Shown one piece after another: positions 28,868 through 37,764 of a stretch of 64,000 nucleotides of DNA. Origin of the DNA: Novosphingobium pentaromativorans US6-1 (GTDB lineage Bacteria; Pseudomonadota; Alphaproteobacteria; Sphingomonadales; Sphingomonadaceae); the NCBI RefSeq assembly GCF_000767465.1, contig NZ_CP009291.1, forward strand, positions 558,001 through 622,000. Direction: 5' to 3'. The notes under the pieces were generated by a model. The model was not told where the DNA came from. It searched no databases and worked only from the letters and a program-made list of their open reading frames with translations. The position numbers and the translations under genes were made by a program. Position 1 is the first letter of the stretch; every line of letters begins with the position of its first letter.

Positions 28868-29542
28868 ATGACCCAGACCGAACCGCCGATGCGCGTGGGA
28901 ATCGTTCCCGTTACCCCGCTCCAGCAGAACTGCACGCTACTGTGGTGCACCAGAACCATGCGCGGGGCGCTGGTCGATCCCGGCGGCGACCTCGATAAGC
29001 TCAAGGCGGCGCTGGAAAAGACCGGCGTGACGCTGGAAAAGGTGCTGGTCACGCACGGTCACCTGGATCACTGCGGCATGGCCGGCGAGCTGGCCAGGGA
29101 AATGGGCGTGCCGATCGAAGGGCCTCAGGAAGAGGATCGCTTCTGGATCGCTCAGCTCAGCGACGATGGTCCGCGCTGGAACATGGAGGCACATACTTTC
29201 GAGCCGGACCGCTGGCTGGAGAACGGAGACCGGGTCCAGGTCGGCGAACTGACGCTCGACGTCTATCACTGTCCGGGGCACACGCCCGGGCATGTCGTCT
29301 TTCATCATGCACCCAGCAAGTTCGCCATGGTCGGCGACGTGTTGTTCCAGGGCGGAATCGGGCGCTGGGACTTCCCGCGCGGGAATCTCGACGATCTGAT
29401 CGCTTCGATCACCACGCGTCTGTGGCCGCTTGGCGACGATGTGACCTTCGTGCCGGGGCATGGCCCTGTCAGCACCTTCGGCGAGGAGCGTCGCCACAAT
29501 CCCTACGTCAGCGACGCGGCGCTTTCACGCCGCGTCTCCTGA
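28868..29542 (+). CDS. MBL-fold metallohydrolase, glyoxalase II-like
   Basis: A 224-residue metallo-beta-lactamase-fold hydrolase. The metal motif THGHLDHCG gives His63, His65, Asp67 and His68; further ligands are expected in CPGHTPGH and VGDVLF, with a late His in FVPGHGP. The layout matches the YcbL/GloC-type glyoxalase II proteins that hydrolyse S-lactoylglutathione-like thioesters, but the substrate is not proven. It ends four bases before the convergent MAPEG gene. Confidence 0.92.
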   Translation: MTQTEPPMRVGIVPVTPLQQNCTLLWCTRTMRGALVDPGGDLDKLKAALEKTGVTLEKVLVTHGHLDHCGMAGELAREMGVPIEGPQEEDRFWIAQLSDDGPRWNMEAHTFEPDRWLENGDRVQVGELTLDVYHCPGHTPGHVVFHHAPSKFAMVGDVLFQGGIGRWDFPRGNLDDLIASITTRLWPLGDDVTFVPGHGPVSTFGEERRHNPYVSDAALSRRVS

Positions 29543-29546
29543 CGGA

Positions 29547-29939
29547 TCAGAGGCGGCCCAGGGCGATCAGGATCGCCACGACCGACAGACCCAGAAGGGT
29601 GAGGACAGTTACAATGATCCCGCCCGCGCGCAGGAGGTTCGCATCCGACCTGTCCATGCCGAAGGCGTGGGCGACCCGCGCGGCCATGTATATGGCGCCG
29701 ACTATCGCCAGCCAGGGGCCGGCCTTGCCGGTCATTTCGATCGCCGCGATCAGGATGAGGACAAAAGGCGTGTTCTCAACGAAGTTGAGCTGCGCGCGCA
29801 TTCGGCGAGCGATGGCTTCATTGCCGCCGTCTCCATGCAGGACCTTGGCTGCCATGCGCAGTCTGCCAACCCGCGTCAGCAGCCAGAAATTGATGACCGC
29901 AGCAGCGGCGGCAAGGCATAGAGTCGTCTGAAGAATCAT
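29547..29939 (-). CDS. MAPEG-family membrane protein
   Basis: A 130-residue protein with four hydrophobic helices. The stretch RMRAQLNFVENTPFVLILIA, with its Arg-x-Gln-x-Asn-x2-Glu-Asn-x-P pattern, is the MAPEG signature (membrane-associated proteins in eicosanoid and glutathione metabolism). Bacterial members have been linked to glutathione-dependent detoxification, but the substrate is unknown. ATG at 29939 is nine bases after GGGGGAG; an ATG three codons earlier has no spacer. Confidence 0.9.
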   Translation of the reverse strand: MILQTTLCLAAAAAVINFWLLTRVGRLRMAAKVLHGDGGNEAIARRMRAQLNFVENTPFVLILIAAIEMTGKAGPWLAIVGAIYMAARVAHAFGMDRSDANLLRAGGIIVTVLTLLGLSVVAILIALGRL

Positions 29940-29992
29940 CCCGGGCATCTCCCCCAATGTGGTTTTGGCTACATGAGGAAGGTATCAACGGG

Positions 29993-30020
29993 TTGCAACT
30001 CGTGAGAAATCGGTTATAGG
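29993..30020 (+). promoter_or_regulatory. Candidate sigma-70 promoter of rpmF
   Basis: TTGCAA at 29993-29998 and TATAGG at 30015-30020 with a 16-base spacer. It lies between the divergent MAPEG start and rpmF. Transcription from here would include the hairpin at 30034-30071 in the leader. Confidence 0.4.
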
Positions 30021-30033
30021 CCCGCCTTCGCAA

Positions 30034-30071
30034 GCCGCCGGTTCCGGGTGACGGTTCCCGGCGGCCTTTTT
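30034..30071 (+). terminator. Terminator-like hairpin in the rpmF leader (possible attenuator)
   Basis: GCCGCCGG at 30034-30041 pairs exactly with CCGGCGGC at 30058-30065, followed by C and five T residues. This is the form of an intrinsic terminator, yet it stands 34 bases before the rpmF start and points into the gene. No plus-strand gene immediately upstream would need it, so premature termination as a control of the rpmF-plsX-fabH operon is the simplest explanation. Confidence 0.6.
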
Positions 30072-30104
30072 GACATTAACGCATTTCCAGGAACAGGTGC
30101 CAAA

Positions 30105-30284
30105 ATGGCTGTCCCTAAGAGAAAAACGACCCCGTCCCGCCGGGGCATGCGCCGCAGCCATGATGCCCTCAAGGTTGAAGCGTTTCATGAGTGCCCGAAC
30201 TGCGGCGAGCTGAAGCGCCCGCACAACCTCTGCAACGCTTGCGGTCACTACAACGGCCGCGAGATCGTCGCGGTCGAAATCTAA
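30105..30284 (+). CDS. rpmF: 50S ribosomal protein L32
   Basis: A 59-residue ribosomal protein starting [20 protein letters not shown]. It keeps the zinc-ribbon cysteines (CPNCG and CNACG), so it is the zinc-binding (C+) form. The start at 30105 is set by the family N-terminus and an AGGAACAGG site upstream. It is the first gene of the widespread rpmF-plsX-fabH block linking ribosome and fatty-acid synthesis. Confidence 0.97.
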   Translation: MAVPKRKTTPSRRGMRRSHDALKVEAFHECPNCGELKRPHNLCNACGHYNGREIVAVEI

Positions 30285-30312
30285 GACCTCAGACGAAGTT
30301 CGGAGATTGCCC

Positions 30313-31374
30313 ATGACTCTGCCGCGTATCGCTATCGATGCGATGGGCGGCGATGAGGGCGTGCGCGTCATGATCGAGGGCGCGGCACTCGCGCGCCGTC
30401 GCCATGACCGTTTCAATTTCCTCCTCGTCGGCGACGAGACGCGGATCAAGGCCGCGCTCGAGGATCATCCGAACCTTCGCGGGGCATCGGAAATCCTGCA
30501 CACCGATGGTGTGATCAGTGGCGAAGACAAGCCGAGCCAGGCCCTGCGCCGCGCGAAAGGCACGTCCATGGGGCGTGCCATCGCTGCGGTGAAGGCCGGC
30601 GACGCGGGAGCCGCCGTCAGTTCCGGTAATACCGGTGCACTGATGGCGATCGCCAAGCTCACCTTGCGCACGATGCCCGGCATCGATCGTCCCGCGCTTG
30701 CCGCATTGTTGCCCACGCTGGGCGACAATGACGTCGTGATGCTCGATCTCGGCGCCAATACCGAGTGCGATAGCCGCAATCTCGTGCAGTTCGCGATCAT
30801 GGGCGCAGCCTATGCCCGCGTGGCGACGGGGCGCGAGCAACCGCGCCTGCGCCTGCTCAATATCGGTACTGAAGAGATCAAGGGCACGGAACTGCTGCGC
30901 GATGCAGCGGCGACGCTCAAGGCGGCGGCCGGTGACCTGGCCATGTCCTTCGACGGCTTCACCGAGGCGGACAAGGTTTGCCGCGGCGACGTCGACGTGG
31001 TCGTGACTGACGGTTTTTCCGGCAACATCGCTCTCAAGGCGGTCGAAGGTACGGCGCGATTCGTCGGCGACCTGCTGCGTCGCAGCTTCTCCAGTTCGCT
31101 GCGCTCGAAGATCGGCTTCCTGATCTCGCGTCCGGCGACCGAGTTGCTAAAGCATCACCTAGACCCCAATAATCATAATGGCGCCGTGTTCCTTGGCCTG
31201 AACGGTATCGTCGTGAAAAGCCATGGCAGCGCGAATGCTGCAGGCGTGGCCAATGCCGTCGCCGTAACTGCGCGGCTTCTGGAGGAAAATGTGACCGAGC
31301 GGATCACTGCCGACCTAGCCCGCGTGGGTGAAGCCTCGCTGCGCATGCCCGGGAACCAGGAAGAACGGGCATGA
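30313..31374 (+). CDS. plsX: Phosphate acyltransferase PlsX
   Basis: A 353-residue peripheral membrane enzyme that converts acyl-ACP to acyl-phosphate for glycerolipid synthesis. [12 protein letters not shown] at the N-terminus, [13 protein letters not shown] and [11 protein letters not shown] are PlsX signatures. ATG at 30313 follows CGGAG; an in-frame TTG two codons earlier is less likely. It overlaps fabH by four bases (ATGA), so the two are coupled. Confidence 0.97.
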   Translation: MTLPRIAIDAMGGDEGVRVMIEGAALARRRHDRFNFLLVGDETRIKAALEDHPNLRGASEILHTDGVISGEDKPSQALRRAKGTSMGRAIAAVKAGDAGAAVSSGNTGALMAIAKLTLRTMPGIDRPALAALLPTLGDNDVVMLDLGANTECDSRNLVQFAIMGAAYARVATGREQPRLRLLNIGTEEIKGTELLRDAAATLKAAAGDLAMSFDGFTEADKVCRGDVDVVVTDGFSGNIALKAVEGTARFVGDLLRRSFSSSLRSKIGFLISRPATELLKHHLDPNNHNGAVFLGLNGIVVKSHGSANAAGVANAVAVTARLLEENVTERITADLARVGEASLRMPGNQEERA

Positions 31375-32345
31375 CCCGGCGCTCGGTTCTGATCGGCACC
31401 GGTTCGGCCCTGCCGCGCCGCGCGGTAAGCAATGCGGAACTGGCAGCGCAGGTCGATACCAGCGACGAATGGATCGTCGAGCGTACCGGCATATCCAATC
31501 GCTACATCGCCGCCGACGACGAAACGACCTCGAGCCTTGCCACCGACGCAGCGCGCAAGGCGATCGAGGCGGCCGGCATCGATGCGGCCTCCATCGACCT
31601 CATCATTCTGGCAACCGCGACACCCGACCAGACTTTTCCGGCATCGGCCACGATCGTGCAAAACAACCTCGGTTGCGCAGGGTGCATTGCCTTCGACGTC
31701 GCCGCGGTGTGTTCCGGTTTCCTTTACGCGGTAGGCATTGCCGATTCGATGTTGCGCTCGGGAATGGCCCAGCGCGCGCTCGTAATCGGTTCGGAAACCT
31801 TCTCGCGCATCCTCGATTGGGAAGATCGCACGACTTGCGTGCTGTTCGGCGACGGTGCCGGTGCGGCGATCTTCGAAGCGCGCGAACAGGGCGAGAGCGA
31901 GGCTCCGCGCGGCATCCTGGCATCGCGGCTCCATGCCGACGGTGCACACAACGAACTGCTTTATGTGGACGGTGGTCCTTCGACCACCGGCACGGTTGGC
32001 AAGTTGCGCATGAAAGGCCGTGAAGTATTCCGTCACGCCGTTGTGAACCTGGCTCAGGTTCTCAAGGAAGTGCTTGAAGAAGTTGGAATTCAACCCTCGG
32101 ATATCGACTGGTTGGTCCCGCACCAGGCAAACGCGCGTATTCTTGACGCGACGGCGAAGAAGCTGGGTCTTCCGGTCGAAAAGGTCGTGATGACTGTAAG
32201 TCAGCATGCCAATACTTCGGCTGCATCGGTGCCGCTGGCGCTCGATCAGGCGGTTCGCGACGGCCGAATCCGCGAAGGTGATCTCGTCGTTCTCGAAGCA
32301 ATGGGCGGCGGTTTCACTTGGGGCGCAAGCCTGCTGCGAGTCTGA
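31371..32345 (+). CDS. fabH: Beta-ketoacyl-ACP synthase III
   Basis: A 324-residue enzyme that starts fatty-acid synthesis by condensing acetyl-CoA with malonyl-ACP. The catalytic triad is visible: Cys114 in [10 protein letters not shown], His in VPHQANARI and Asn in [15 protein letters not shown]. The C-terminus ends in [13 protein letters not shown], as in FabH. It is coupled to plsX and followed by the ihfA promoter region. Confidence 0.97.
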   Translation: MTRRSVLIGTGSALPRRAVSNAELAAQVDTSDEWIVERTGISNRYIAADDETTSSLATDAARKAIEAAGIDAASIDLIILATATPDQTFPASATIVQNNLGCAGCIAFDVAAVCSGFLYAVGIADSMLRSGMAQRALVIGSETFSRILDWEDRTTCVLFGDGAGAAIFEAREQGESEAPRGILASRLHADGAHNELLYVDGGPSTTGTVGKLRMKGREVFRHAVVNLAQVLKEVLEEVGIQPSDIDWLVPHQANARILDATAKKLGLPVEKVVMTVSQHANTSAASVPLALDQAVRDGRIREGDLVVLEAMGGGFTWGASLLRV

Positions 32346-32380
32346 GAACCTACCCCCTAAGGTTTATCTGCGTTCATTAT

Positions 32381-32410
32381 TTGACGTAGGATTGCCTTTT
32401 TCCCTGTTAA
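32381..32410 (+). promoter_or_regulatory. Candidate sigma-70 promoter of ihfA
   Basis: TTGACG at 32381-32386 and TGTTAA at 32405-32410 with an 18-base spacer, in an AT-rich patch between fabH and ihfA. It would give ihfA-merR its own transcript besides readthrough from fabH. Confidence 0.45.
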
Positions 32411-32458
32411 ATCATATTATCAGCGCGGGGGTTGGCGCTCAGAGGGGAAGCGGGTTCG

Positions 32459-32755
32459 ATGGGCTCAACGGATACATTGACGCGAGCTGAGATCGCGGAA
32501 GCGATCCACAAGAAGCTGGGTCTGTCGCGCGCGGAGTCGCTGGCGATGGTCGAAGCTATTCTGCAACACATGTCGACTGCGCTCAGTTCGGGCGAGAACG
32601 TCAAGATTTCGGGATTCGGCACATTCCTGTTACGGGACAAGGGCGAACGTATCGGCCGTAATCCCAAGACGGGGGTCGAAGTGCCGATCACGCCGCGACG
32701 GGTTATGACATTCCGAGCGAGCCAGATGCTGAAAGACAGGATCGCCGGAGACTGA
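32459..32755 (+). CDS. ihfA: Integration host factor alpha subunit
   Basis: A 98-residue histone-like protein that bends DNA as a heterodimer with Ihf[18 protein letters not shown] at the N-terminus, [20 protein letters not shown], and the intercalating proline in [11 protein letters not shown] identify it. The start at 32459 is preceded by AGAGGGGAAG. It sits downstream of fabH, as in many alphaproteobacteria. Confidence 0.95.
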   Translation: MGSTDTLTRAEIAEAIHKKLGLSRAESLAMVEAILQHMSTALSSGENVKISGFGTFLLRDKGERIGRNPKTGVEVPITPRRVMTFRASQMLKDRIAGD

Positions 32756-32768
32756 AGGAACAGAGCCG

Positions 32769-33173
32769 ATGACTATCCTTTCCGACATCCCGGTTTTCGA
32801 TGACGGAAAGGATCCGGAGGCTTTGCGAACCATCGGTGAAGTCAGCAAGGCGCTGGGCATCCGCCAGCACGTCTTGCGCTATTGGGAAGAACAGTTCCCT
32901 TCGCTCCAGCCTGTCAAGCGCAGCGGTGGCCGGCGGTATTATCGCCGTGACGATGTTGCGCTCGTGGTTGAGATCAATCGTCTTGTCCACCAGGAAGGCT
33001 ACACCCTGCGCGGTGCGCGCAAGGCTATCGAGGACCAGGACGCCCGGCCGACACCTGCTGCAGTCTCCGGGCCCGAGGCCCAGCCGCAAACTTCGGCGGT
33101 CGCAGGCGGTGACATCATCGGCGAGCTTCGGCAGATCCGCGCGCAATTGGCAGCGGCGCTCGCTGCGGCTTGA
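32769..33173 (+). CDS. MerR-family transcriptional regulator
   Basis: A 134-residue protein with an N-terminal winged helix: RTIGEVSKALGIRQHVLRYW then QPVKRSGGRRYYRRDDV, the MerR DNA-binding pattern. The rest is short, with no obvious effector-binding cysteines or domain, and ends in an alanine-rich helix. It follows ihfA by 13 bases; this ihfA-merR pair is conserved in alphaproteobacteria, but the regulator's targets are unknown. Confidence 0.9.
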   Translation: MTILSDIPVFDDGKDPEALRTIGEVSKALGIRQHVLRYWEEQFPSLQPVKRSGGRRYYRRDDVALVVEINRLVHQEGYTLRGARKAIEDQDARPTPAAVSGPEAQPQTSAVAGGDIIGELRQIRAQLAAALAAA

Positions 33174-33180
33174 GACGTTC

Positions 33181-33198
33181 GCGTCCCGCGCGGGACGC
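33181..33198. repeat. Perfect 18-base palindrome after merR
   Basis: GCGTCCCGCGCGGGACGC reads the same on both strands and lies eight bases after the merR stop, before the convergent phosphatase gene at 33223. There is no T-run, so it may be a non-classical transcription end for both genes or a protein-binding site. Confidence 0.45.
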
Positions 33199-33222
33199 TC
33201 GCCCGATACTCCCTGAAGGCAG

Positions 33223-33768
33223 TCAGTCGGTCAGGCTTGGCCCCAGCGCGGGGTCGAGATCCCTGGGCCTGACGAGGTGCGTGATCCTTCCGCAATTCTC
33301 GTCGATATCGTCCCAGCTGTCGATATCCAGTTCGAGCACGGCATAGGCGGCGGTCGGGAATTTCTCCTCGACGACATCACGCAGCGGACTGGTGCCATCG
33401 TCGGGAACCAGGTCGAAGATCAGGTCCTCAAGGCCCGGATTGTGTCCGATCAGCATGATCGAGGCGGGATCGCCTTCCTGTTCGCGCAGGAGATCCATCA
33501 GCGTGGCTGAGTTGGCAAGGTAGATGCGCCTGTCCCAACTGACCGGCGGCGCCATTCCGGCCGCTTCCGAGGCAAGCTCGATCGTCTGCGTGACGCGAAC
33601 CGCGGGAGAGGCGAGAATGCGCTTCCACGCCCTGCCGTCATTGCGGATATGCTCGCCCATGATCGCCGCGCCCTTGCGGCCCCGCTTGTTGAGAGGCCTG
33701 TCGAAGTCGCGCAGGCGCGCATCGTTCCAGTCCGACTTGGCGTGGCGAAAGATGCCGAGGGTCTTCAT
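33223..33768 (-). CDS. SixA-like histidine phosphatase family protein
   Basis: A 181-residue protein of the histidine phosphatase superfamily. The phospho-accepting His9 is in FRHAKSDWND (RHG-type motif in its SixA-like RHAK form), with Arg in ASPAVRVTQT and a second His in LIGHNPGLEDL. Family members remove phosphate from phosphohistidine or other phospho-substrates; the target here is unknown. It is expected to be cytoplasmic. It lies 19 bases after the DinG-like gene on the same strand. Confidence 0.9.
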   Translation of the reverse strand: MKTLGIFRHAKSDWNDARLRDFDRPLNKRGRKGAAIMGEHIRNDGRAWKRILASPAVRVTQTIELASEAAGMAPPVSWDRRIYLANSATLMDLLREQEGDPASIMLIGHNPGLEDLIFDLVPDDGTSPLRDVVEEKFPTAAYAVLELDIDSWDDIDENCGRITHLVRPRDLDPALGPSLTD

Positions 33769-33787
33769 CTGTCAGGCAAGCTCGTAT

Positions 33788-36502
33788 TCATGGCCGGGCG
33801 GCGTGATCGGGTCGGTACGCTTCTTCTGAAGCATTGGTAGCGACCCGATGTAAAGCCTCCTCCAGAGAAAGCCGCAGGACGGGCGTTCCTTCGGGGAAGG
33901 CGCTCAGCAGGCGCGAGGGGAATGCAGCGGAGAGGACCACGAAATGACCGCGGTCGTCGCGGCTGCGGATGAGGCGTCCGAAGGCCTGGGCCAGCCGGGC
34001 GCGGATGATGCCGTCGTCATAGCTGCCGCCGCCACCGGCGAGGCGCCGGGCCCGGTGCAGGATGGTCGGCCGCGGCCAGGGCACCTGTTCCATCACGACC
34101 AGCCGGAGCGAATCGCCCGGCACGTCGACGCCGTCCCGCAAGGCATCGGTGCCCAGCAGCGATGCTGCGGGATCGTCGCGGAAGATGTCGACGAGCGTGC
34201 CGGTGTCGATCGGGTCGACGTGCTGGGCATAGAGCGGCAGGCCGGTGCGGGCGAGGCGGTCGGCGATCCGGCCATGCACGGCGCGCAGGCGCCGGATTGC
34301 CGTGAACAGCCCGAGTGCACCGCCGTGCGAGGCCTCGATCAGGCGTGCATATGCCGCGGCCAGGGCAGGGATGTCGCCGCGTGGGACGTCGGTGACGATC
34401 AGGACTTCGGCCTGCTTTGCATAGTCGAACGGGCTGGAGTGGGTGGAAAGGCGCGGGGTCACGCCGATGTGCTCGACACCGGACCGGGCCACCGCCTTGC
34501 CCCAGTCCTCGCCGTCGCGCAGCGTTGCCGAAGTCATGACGACGCCGTGTGCCGGTTCGAGGACGACCTTGGCGAAAGGCTTCATCGGATCGAGCCAGTG
34601 GCGGTGGATGCCGATGTCGAATTCACGCGCCTCCGAGCGGTCGACCGCCAGCCAGTCGACGTATTCCGGGTCGGCGGGGCCGCCCAGCCGTTCGAGCAGG
34701 GCTTCCCATGCCGAAAGCAGGTCGATGCGCCACGATAGCGAATGCCGGGCGCCCTCGATCCGGGCGCGGCCCTGGCCGTCCAGCCAGTCGGGCGGATCTT
34801 CCAGCAGCGCTTCCAGTCTCATGCCGAGTCGCATCAGCGGTTGGCGCAAGTCCGCGAGTGCCTCACGCGCGGCCTGCGAGACTTCGATGAACGTGCCGTC
34901 GAGGCCGGCCGCCTCGGTTTCGAGGCCGTATCCGGCTTCCTGTCCGCCGCTCTCGTCGCGCGCGTAGACAGTGGCTCGCACCGAGGCGAGCAGGTCTTCA
35001 AGCGGTCCGGATGGCGCGCCTTCATTGATCCGCTGCATCCAGCCGTCGCCGGGCAGGGCTTCAGCGGCGGCGCGCGCGGCGGCAATCGCCTTGGCGCCGG
35101 CCTCGTCGTAGCTGACGATATCGGCAAGCCGCGCGGAAAGACCGCGACGCCGACCGCGCGAGGCCTTTTCCGGACCGATGACCCAGCGGCGCAGTTCGAT
35201 CGTCTCACTGCCCGACAGCGCCGCCGCGAAAGTTGAATCGGCGGCGTCGAAAACGTGATGCCCCTCGTCGAAGACGATCCGCGTGGGCCGTGCGGCATGA
35301 TCGCGTCCGCGCGCGGCATTGACCATGACCAGGGCATGGTTGCCGATCACGAGGTCGGCTTGCGCACTGGCTCGCGATGCCCGCTCGATGAAGCATTTGC
35401 GGTAGTGCGGGCACCCGGCATAGACACATTCGCCGCGCCGGTCGGTGAGGGCGGTGATGCCGCGCTGGCGGAACAGGGTTCCGAGCCATCCCGGCAGGTC
35501 GCCGCCGATCATGTCGCCATCGCGGGTATAGGCCGCCCAGCGCGCGACGAGCTGGGCCAGGATCGCCGCGCGTCCGGCGAAGCCGCCCTGCAATGCATCC
35601 TCGAGGTTGAGCAGGCACAGGTAGTTTTCGCGCCCCTTGCGCACGACGACGGGCTGGCTGCCGTCAGGCCGGCGCTCCGGCCACGCGCGGCGGCTCTCCT
35701 GCCGCAGCTGGCGCTGCAGGGCCTTGGTATAAGTCGAAACCCAGACAGTGCCGCCGGACAGGGCGCTCCACAAAGAGGCGGGGGCGAGGTAGCCCAGCGT
35801 CTTGCCGATGCCGGTGCCTGCCTGTGCCAGCAGGACATTGGGCTGTCCCGATGCCTTGCGCGGCGAGAAGGCGGCGGCGGACTGGGCGGCATAGGCCCGC
35901 TGCCCTTCGCGCTGCTCGGCCTTGGCCCCGGTCAGCGTCTGCAGCTGCTGCAGTACATCTGCCTCGCTCAGCTCTACCTGTCGTGGCTGGGGCTGGTCCG
36001 CTGTTTCCTCCCACTCTGGCAGACGCGAGAAGAGCCAGCGTTCGGCGCGCTGGGGCTTGGCGATGCGCGTTCCCAGCAGTGTGGCCCAAGGCCAGCGCAT
36101 GCGCACCAGCGACTGAAGCGAGGTCCAAGCGCCTTCGCGTTCCTGCCAATCCGGGCTTTCGCAAGTCTCCAGCAACCTGCCGGCAGCTTCCTGCAGCAGG
36201 CGCGGGACATCGGGTTCGCCGTCGGGCTCGGTCAGGTCGAGGGCATGGGCCAGGCCCTTGGGCGTGGGCACGACGAAGCGGGCCGGATGCACGAAGGCGA
36301 AGAGTTCGAGCAGATCGAGCCCGGACAGGTCGGGGTAGCCGAGCCGGGTTGCCAGGAGCGGGGCGTTGAGGATGAGCAGCGGCGTATCGGCCGCGGCCAT
36401 CATCGCTTCGCCCTTCGAGACGGTCCGCGTGGCCGCGTTGCCGTCGCGCAGCCAACTGCCGCCATGGCTGGCATGCAGTGCGGGAAGGGGAAGCGCGGAC
36501 AT
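33788..36502 (-). CDS. DinG/XPD-type ATP-dependent DNA helicase
   Basis: A 904-residue superfamily 2 helicase. Walker A is LAQAGTGIGKTLGYLAPASL. Four cysteines typical of the XPD/DinG iron-sulfur cluster are spread through the next part (a Cys in YLCLLNLED, then ECVYAGCPHYRKCF). The DEAH-like box is VFDEGHHVFDA, and the C-terminal lobe has LVVMEQVPWPRP and LAQAFGRLIRSRDDRG. Such enzymes unwind R-loops and damaged DNA. The roughly 200-residue N-terminal part before Walker A is longer than in E. coli DinG. An internal ATG-ATG (MMAAADTP) is an alternative start. Confidence 0.9.
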   Translation of the reverse strand: MSALPLPALHASHGGSWLRDGNAATRTVSKGEAMMAAADTPLLILNAPLLATRLGYPDLSGLDLLELFAFVHPARFVVPTPKGLAHALDLTEPDGEPDVPRLLQEAAGRLLETCESPDWQEREGAWTSLQSLVRMRWPWATLLGTRIAKPQRAERWLFSRLPEWEETADQPQPRQVELSEADVLQQLQTLTGAKAEQREGQRAYAAQSAAAFSPRKASGQPNVLLAQAGTGIGKTLGYLAPASLWSALSGGTVWVSTYTKALQRQLRQESRRAWPERRPDGSQPVVVRKGRENYLCLLNLEDALQGGFAGRAAILAQLVARWAAYTRDGDMIGGDLPGWLGTLFRQRGITALTDRRGECVYAGCPHYRKCFIERASRASAQADLVIGNHALVMVNAARGRDHAARPTRIVFDEGHHVFDAADSTFAAALSGSETIELRRWVIGPEKASRGRRRGLSARLADIVSYDEAGAKAIAAARAAAEALPGDGWMQRINEGAPSGPLEDLLASVRATVYARDESGGQEAGYGLETEAAGLDGTFIEVSQAAREALADLRQPLMRLGMRLEALLEDPPDWLDGQGRARIEGARHSLSWRIDLLSAWEALLERLGGPADPEYVDWLAVDRSEAREFDIGIHRHWLDPMKPFAKVVLEPAHGVVMTSATLRDGEDWGKAVARSGVEHIGVTPRLSTHSSPFDYAKQAEVLIVTDVPRGDIPALAAAYARLIEASHGGALGLFTAIRRLRAVHGRIADRLARTGLPLYAQHVDPIDTGTLVDIFRDDPAASLLGTDALRDGVDVPGDSLRLVVMEQVPWPRPTILHRARRLAGGGGSYDDGIIRARLAQAFGRLIRSRDDRGHFVVLSAAFPSRLLSAFPEGTPVLRLSLEEALHRVATNASEEAYRPDHAARP

Positions 36503-36608
36503 ATGATCCGGTCTTAGGGATGCCTTGCCTGATTTGGAAATGGCTCTGCGTCGCTTCCCGCAGGAAATTACGACTTGTTACAAATTCGCGCCTTGCAAAA
36601 ATCCTTCT

Positions 36609-36620
36609 AAGATATATCTT
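36609..36620. promoter_or_regulatory. Candidate PadR operator AAGATATATCTT
   Basis: A perfect 12-base palindrome in an AT-rich patch just before the padR-type gene. PadR-family repressors often bind ATAT-centred palindromes in their own promoters, so autoregulation is likely (inference). Confidence 0.55.
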
Positions 36621-36650
36621 GATGCCATCATGAAGATTTTTGGAAATATA

Positions 36651-37370
36651 ATGAGACAGATGAACAGTAACCCCAGGCGCGGCGGACACGGCTTCGCGCG
36701 CTACGATCATGCAATGGACATCGCCTTCGAACGGCGCGCCCGGGGCATGCACGGACGCCGTGGCGGTATGCGCGGCCCCTTCGGACCGGGACGCGACGGT
36801 TTGGACGATGAACTCTTCGACGGCCGCAGGCACGGCCGCGGCGGTCGCGGGGGAGGAGTCGGTCCGGGCTTTGGCGGCGGTCGCGGCATGCGCGGCGGTC
36901 GGCGTCGGCGGATCTTCGACCAGGCCGAACTGCAGACGCTGCTGCTGGCCTTGATCGCGGAAGCCCCGCGCCACGGCTATGACCTGATCCGCGAGATCGA
37001 GGCCATCTCGGGCGGCGAATATGCGCCCAGTCCCGGCGTGGTCTATCCTGCCCTGACCTACATGGAAGAGGCAGGCTGGATTGCGGTCGGCTCGGACGAA
37101 GGGGCTCGCAAGTCCTACGAGGCCACCGAAGAAGGCCGCAAGCACGCCGAGACCGATGCCGACAAGGCAAATGCTTTGCGCCAGCGCCTGGCGGCTTTGG
37201 CAGAGGCCCGTGAGAAGGTCGACCCCGCGCCGGTTCGGCGCGCCATGCACAATCTCAAGACCGCCGTATTCGACCGACTTTCGGTCGAAGGTGCGGACCG
37301 GGATTTCATCCTGCGGGTGGCGGAAGCCATCGACGAAGCCACGCGCAATATCGAAAGGATCGAGAAATGA
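36651..37370 (+). CDS. PadR-family transcriptional regulator with a Gly/Arg-rich N-terminal extension
   Basis: About 239 residues. A first part of some 85 residues is rich in Gly, Arg and Met with RGG-like repeats. It is followed by the PadR winged helix: LQTLLLALIAEAPRHGYDLI, then PSPGVVYPALTYMEEAGWI and SYEATEEGRK. A C-terminal helix mediates dimers in the family. ATG at 36651 follows GGAAATATA; ATG at 36630 is an alternative. It overlaps the DUF2218 gene by four bases. The AAGATATATCTT palindrome upstream is the likely operator. Confidence 0.9.
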   Translation: MRQMNSNPRRGGHGFARYDHAMDIAFERRARGMHGRRGGMRGPFGPGRDGLDDELFDGRRHGRGGRGGGVGPGFGGGRGMRGGRRRRIFDQAELQTLLLALIAEAPRHGYDLIREIEAISGGEYAPSPGVVYPALTYMEEAGWIAVGSDEGARKSYEATEEGRKHAETDADKANALRQRLAALAEAREKVDPAPVRRAMHNLKTAVFDRLSVEGADRDFILRVAEAIDEATRNIERIEK

Positions 37371-37654
37371 GCACAATCGCAGCGAAAGTCGCCACGCCGA
37401 ACGGCGGCAAGTACGTACGCCAGGTCTGCAAGCACTGGAGCCACAAGTTCGAGGTCGAAGTCGAGGGCGATACCGGCAAGGTCCATTTCCCGTCTGCCGT
37501 CACGACGATGGCGGGAGACGAGGAAGGCATCGCGATCGAGATCACCGGGGAGGACAAGGCAACGCTCGAACGCCTGACCGAAGTGGTGGCAAACCATATC
37601 GACCGCTTCGCGTTCCGCGAAGGATCGCTCAACTACGAATGGTCCTGGCAGTAA
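37367..37654 (+). CDS. DUF2218 domain-containing protein
   Basis: A 95-residue soluble protein with YVRQVCKHWSHKFEVEVEGD and VVANHIDRFAFRE, as in DUF2218. The function of this family is not established. Its start overlaps the PadR stop (ATGA), so it is produced together with the regulator. A strong terminator follows. Confidence 0.88.
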   Translation: MSTIAAKVATPNGGKYVRQVCKHWSHKFEVEVEGDTGKVHFPSAVTTMAGDEEGIAIEITGEDKATLERLTEVVANHIDRFAFREGSLNYEWSWQ

Positions 37655-37679
37655 CCCGGCGCCATACTGCCGGAATCGG

Positions 37680-37723
37680 AAAGACCCGTCAGCAGGCCTT
37701 TGACGGCGTGCTGACGGGTCTTT
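37680..37723. terminator. Bidirectional intrinsic terminator between DUF2218 and MscS genes
   Basis: A perfect 15-bp stem, AAAGACCCGTCAGCA facing TGCTGACGGGTCTTT, with a 14-base loop. It serves the padR-DUF2218 operon on the plus strand and the convergent MscS gene on the minus strand. Confidence 0.88.
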
Positions 37724-37764
37724 CATCGCAGCGGTGCCGCGCGAAGTGGCACGCTGGCCTCGCC

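Noticed and set aside
35664..37376. A 570-codon minus-strand frame across the helicase 5' end and the padR gene
   Set aside because: It merges shadows of two real genes on different strands; the PadR and helicase frames have clear motifs.
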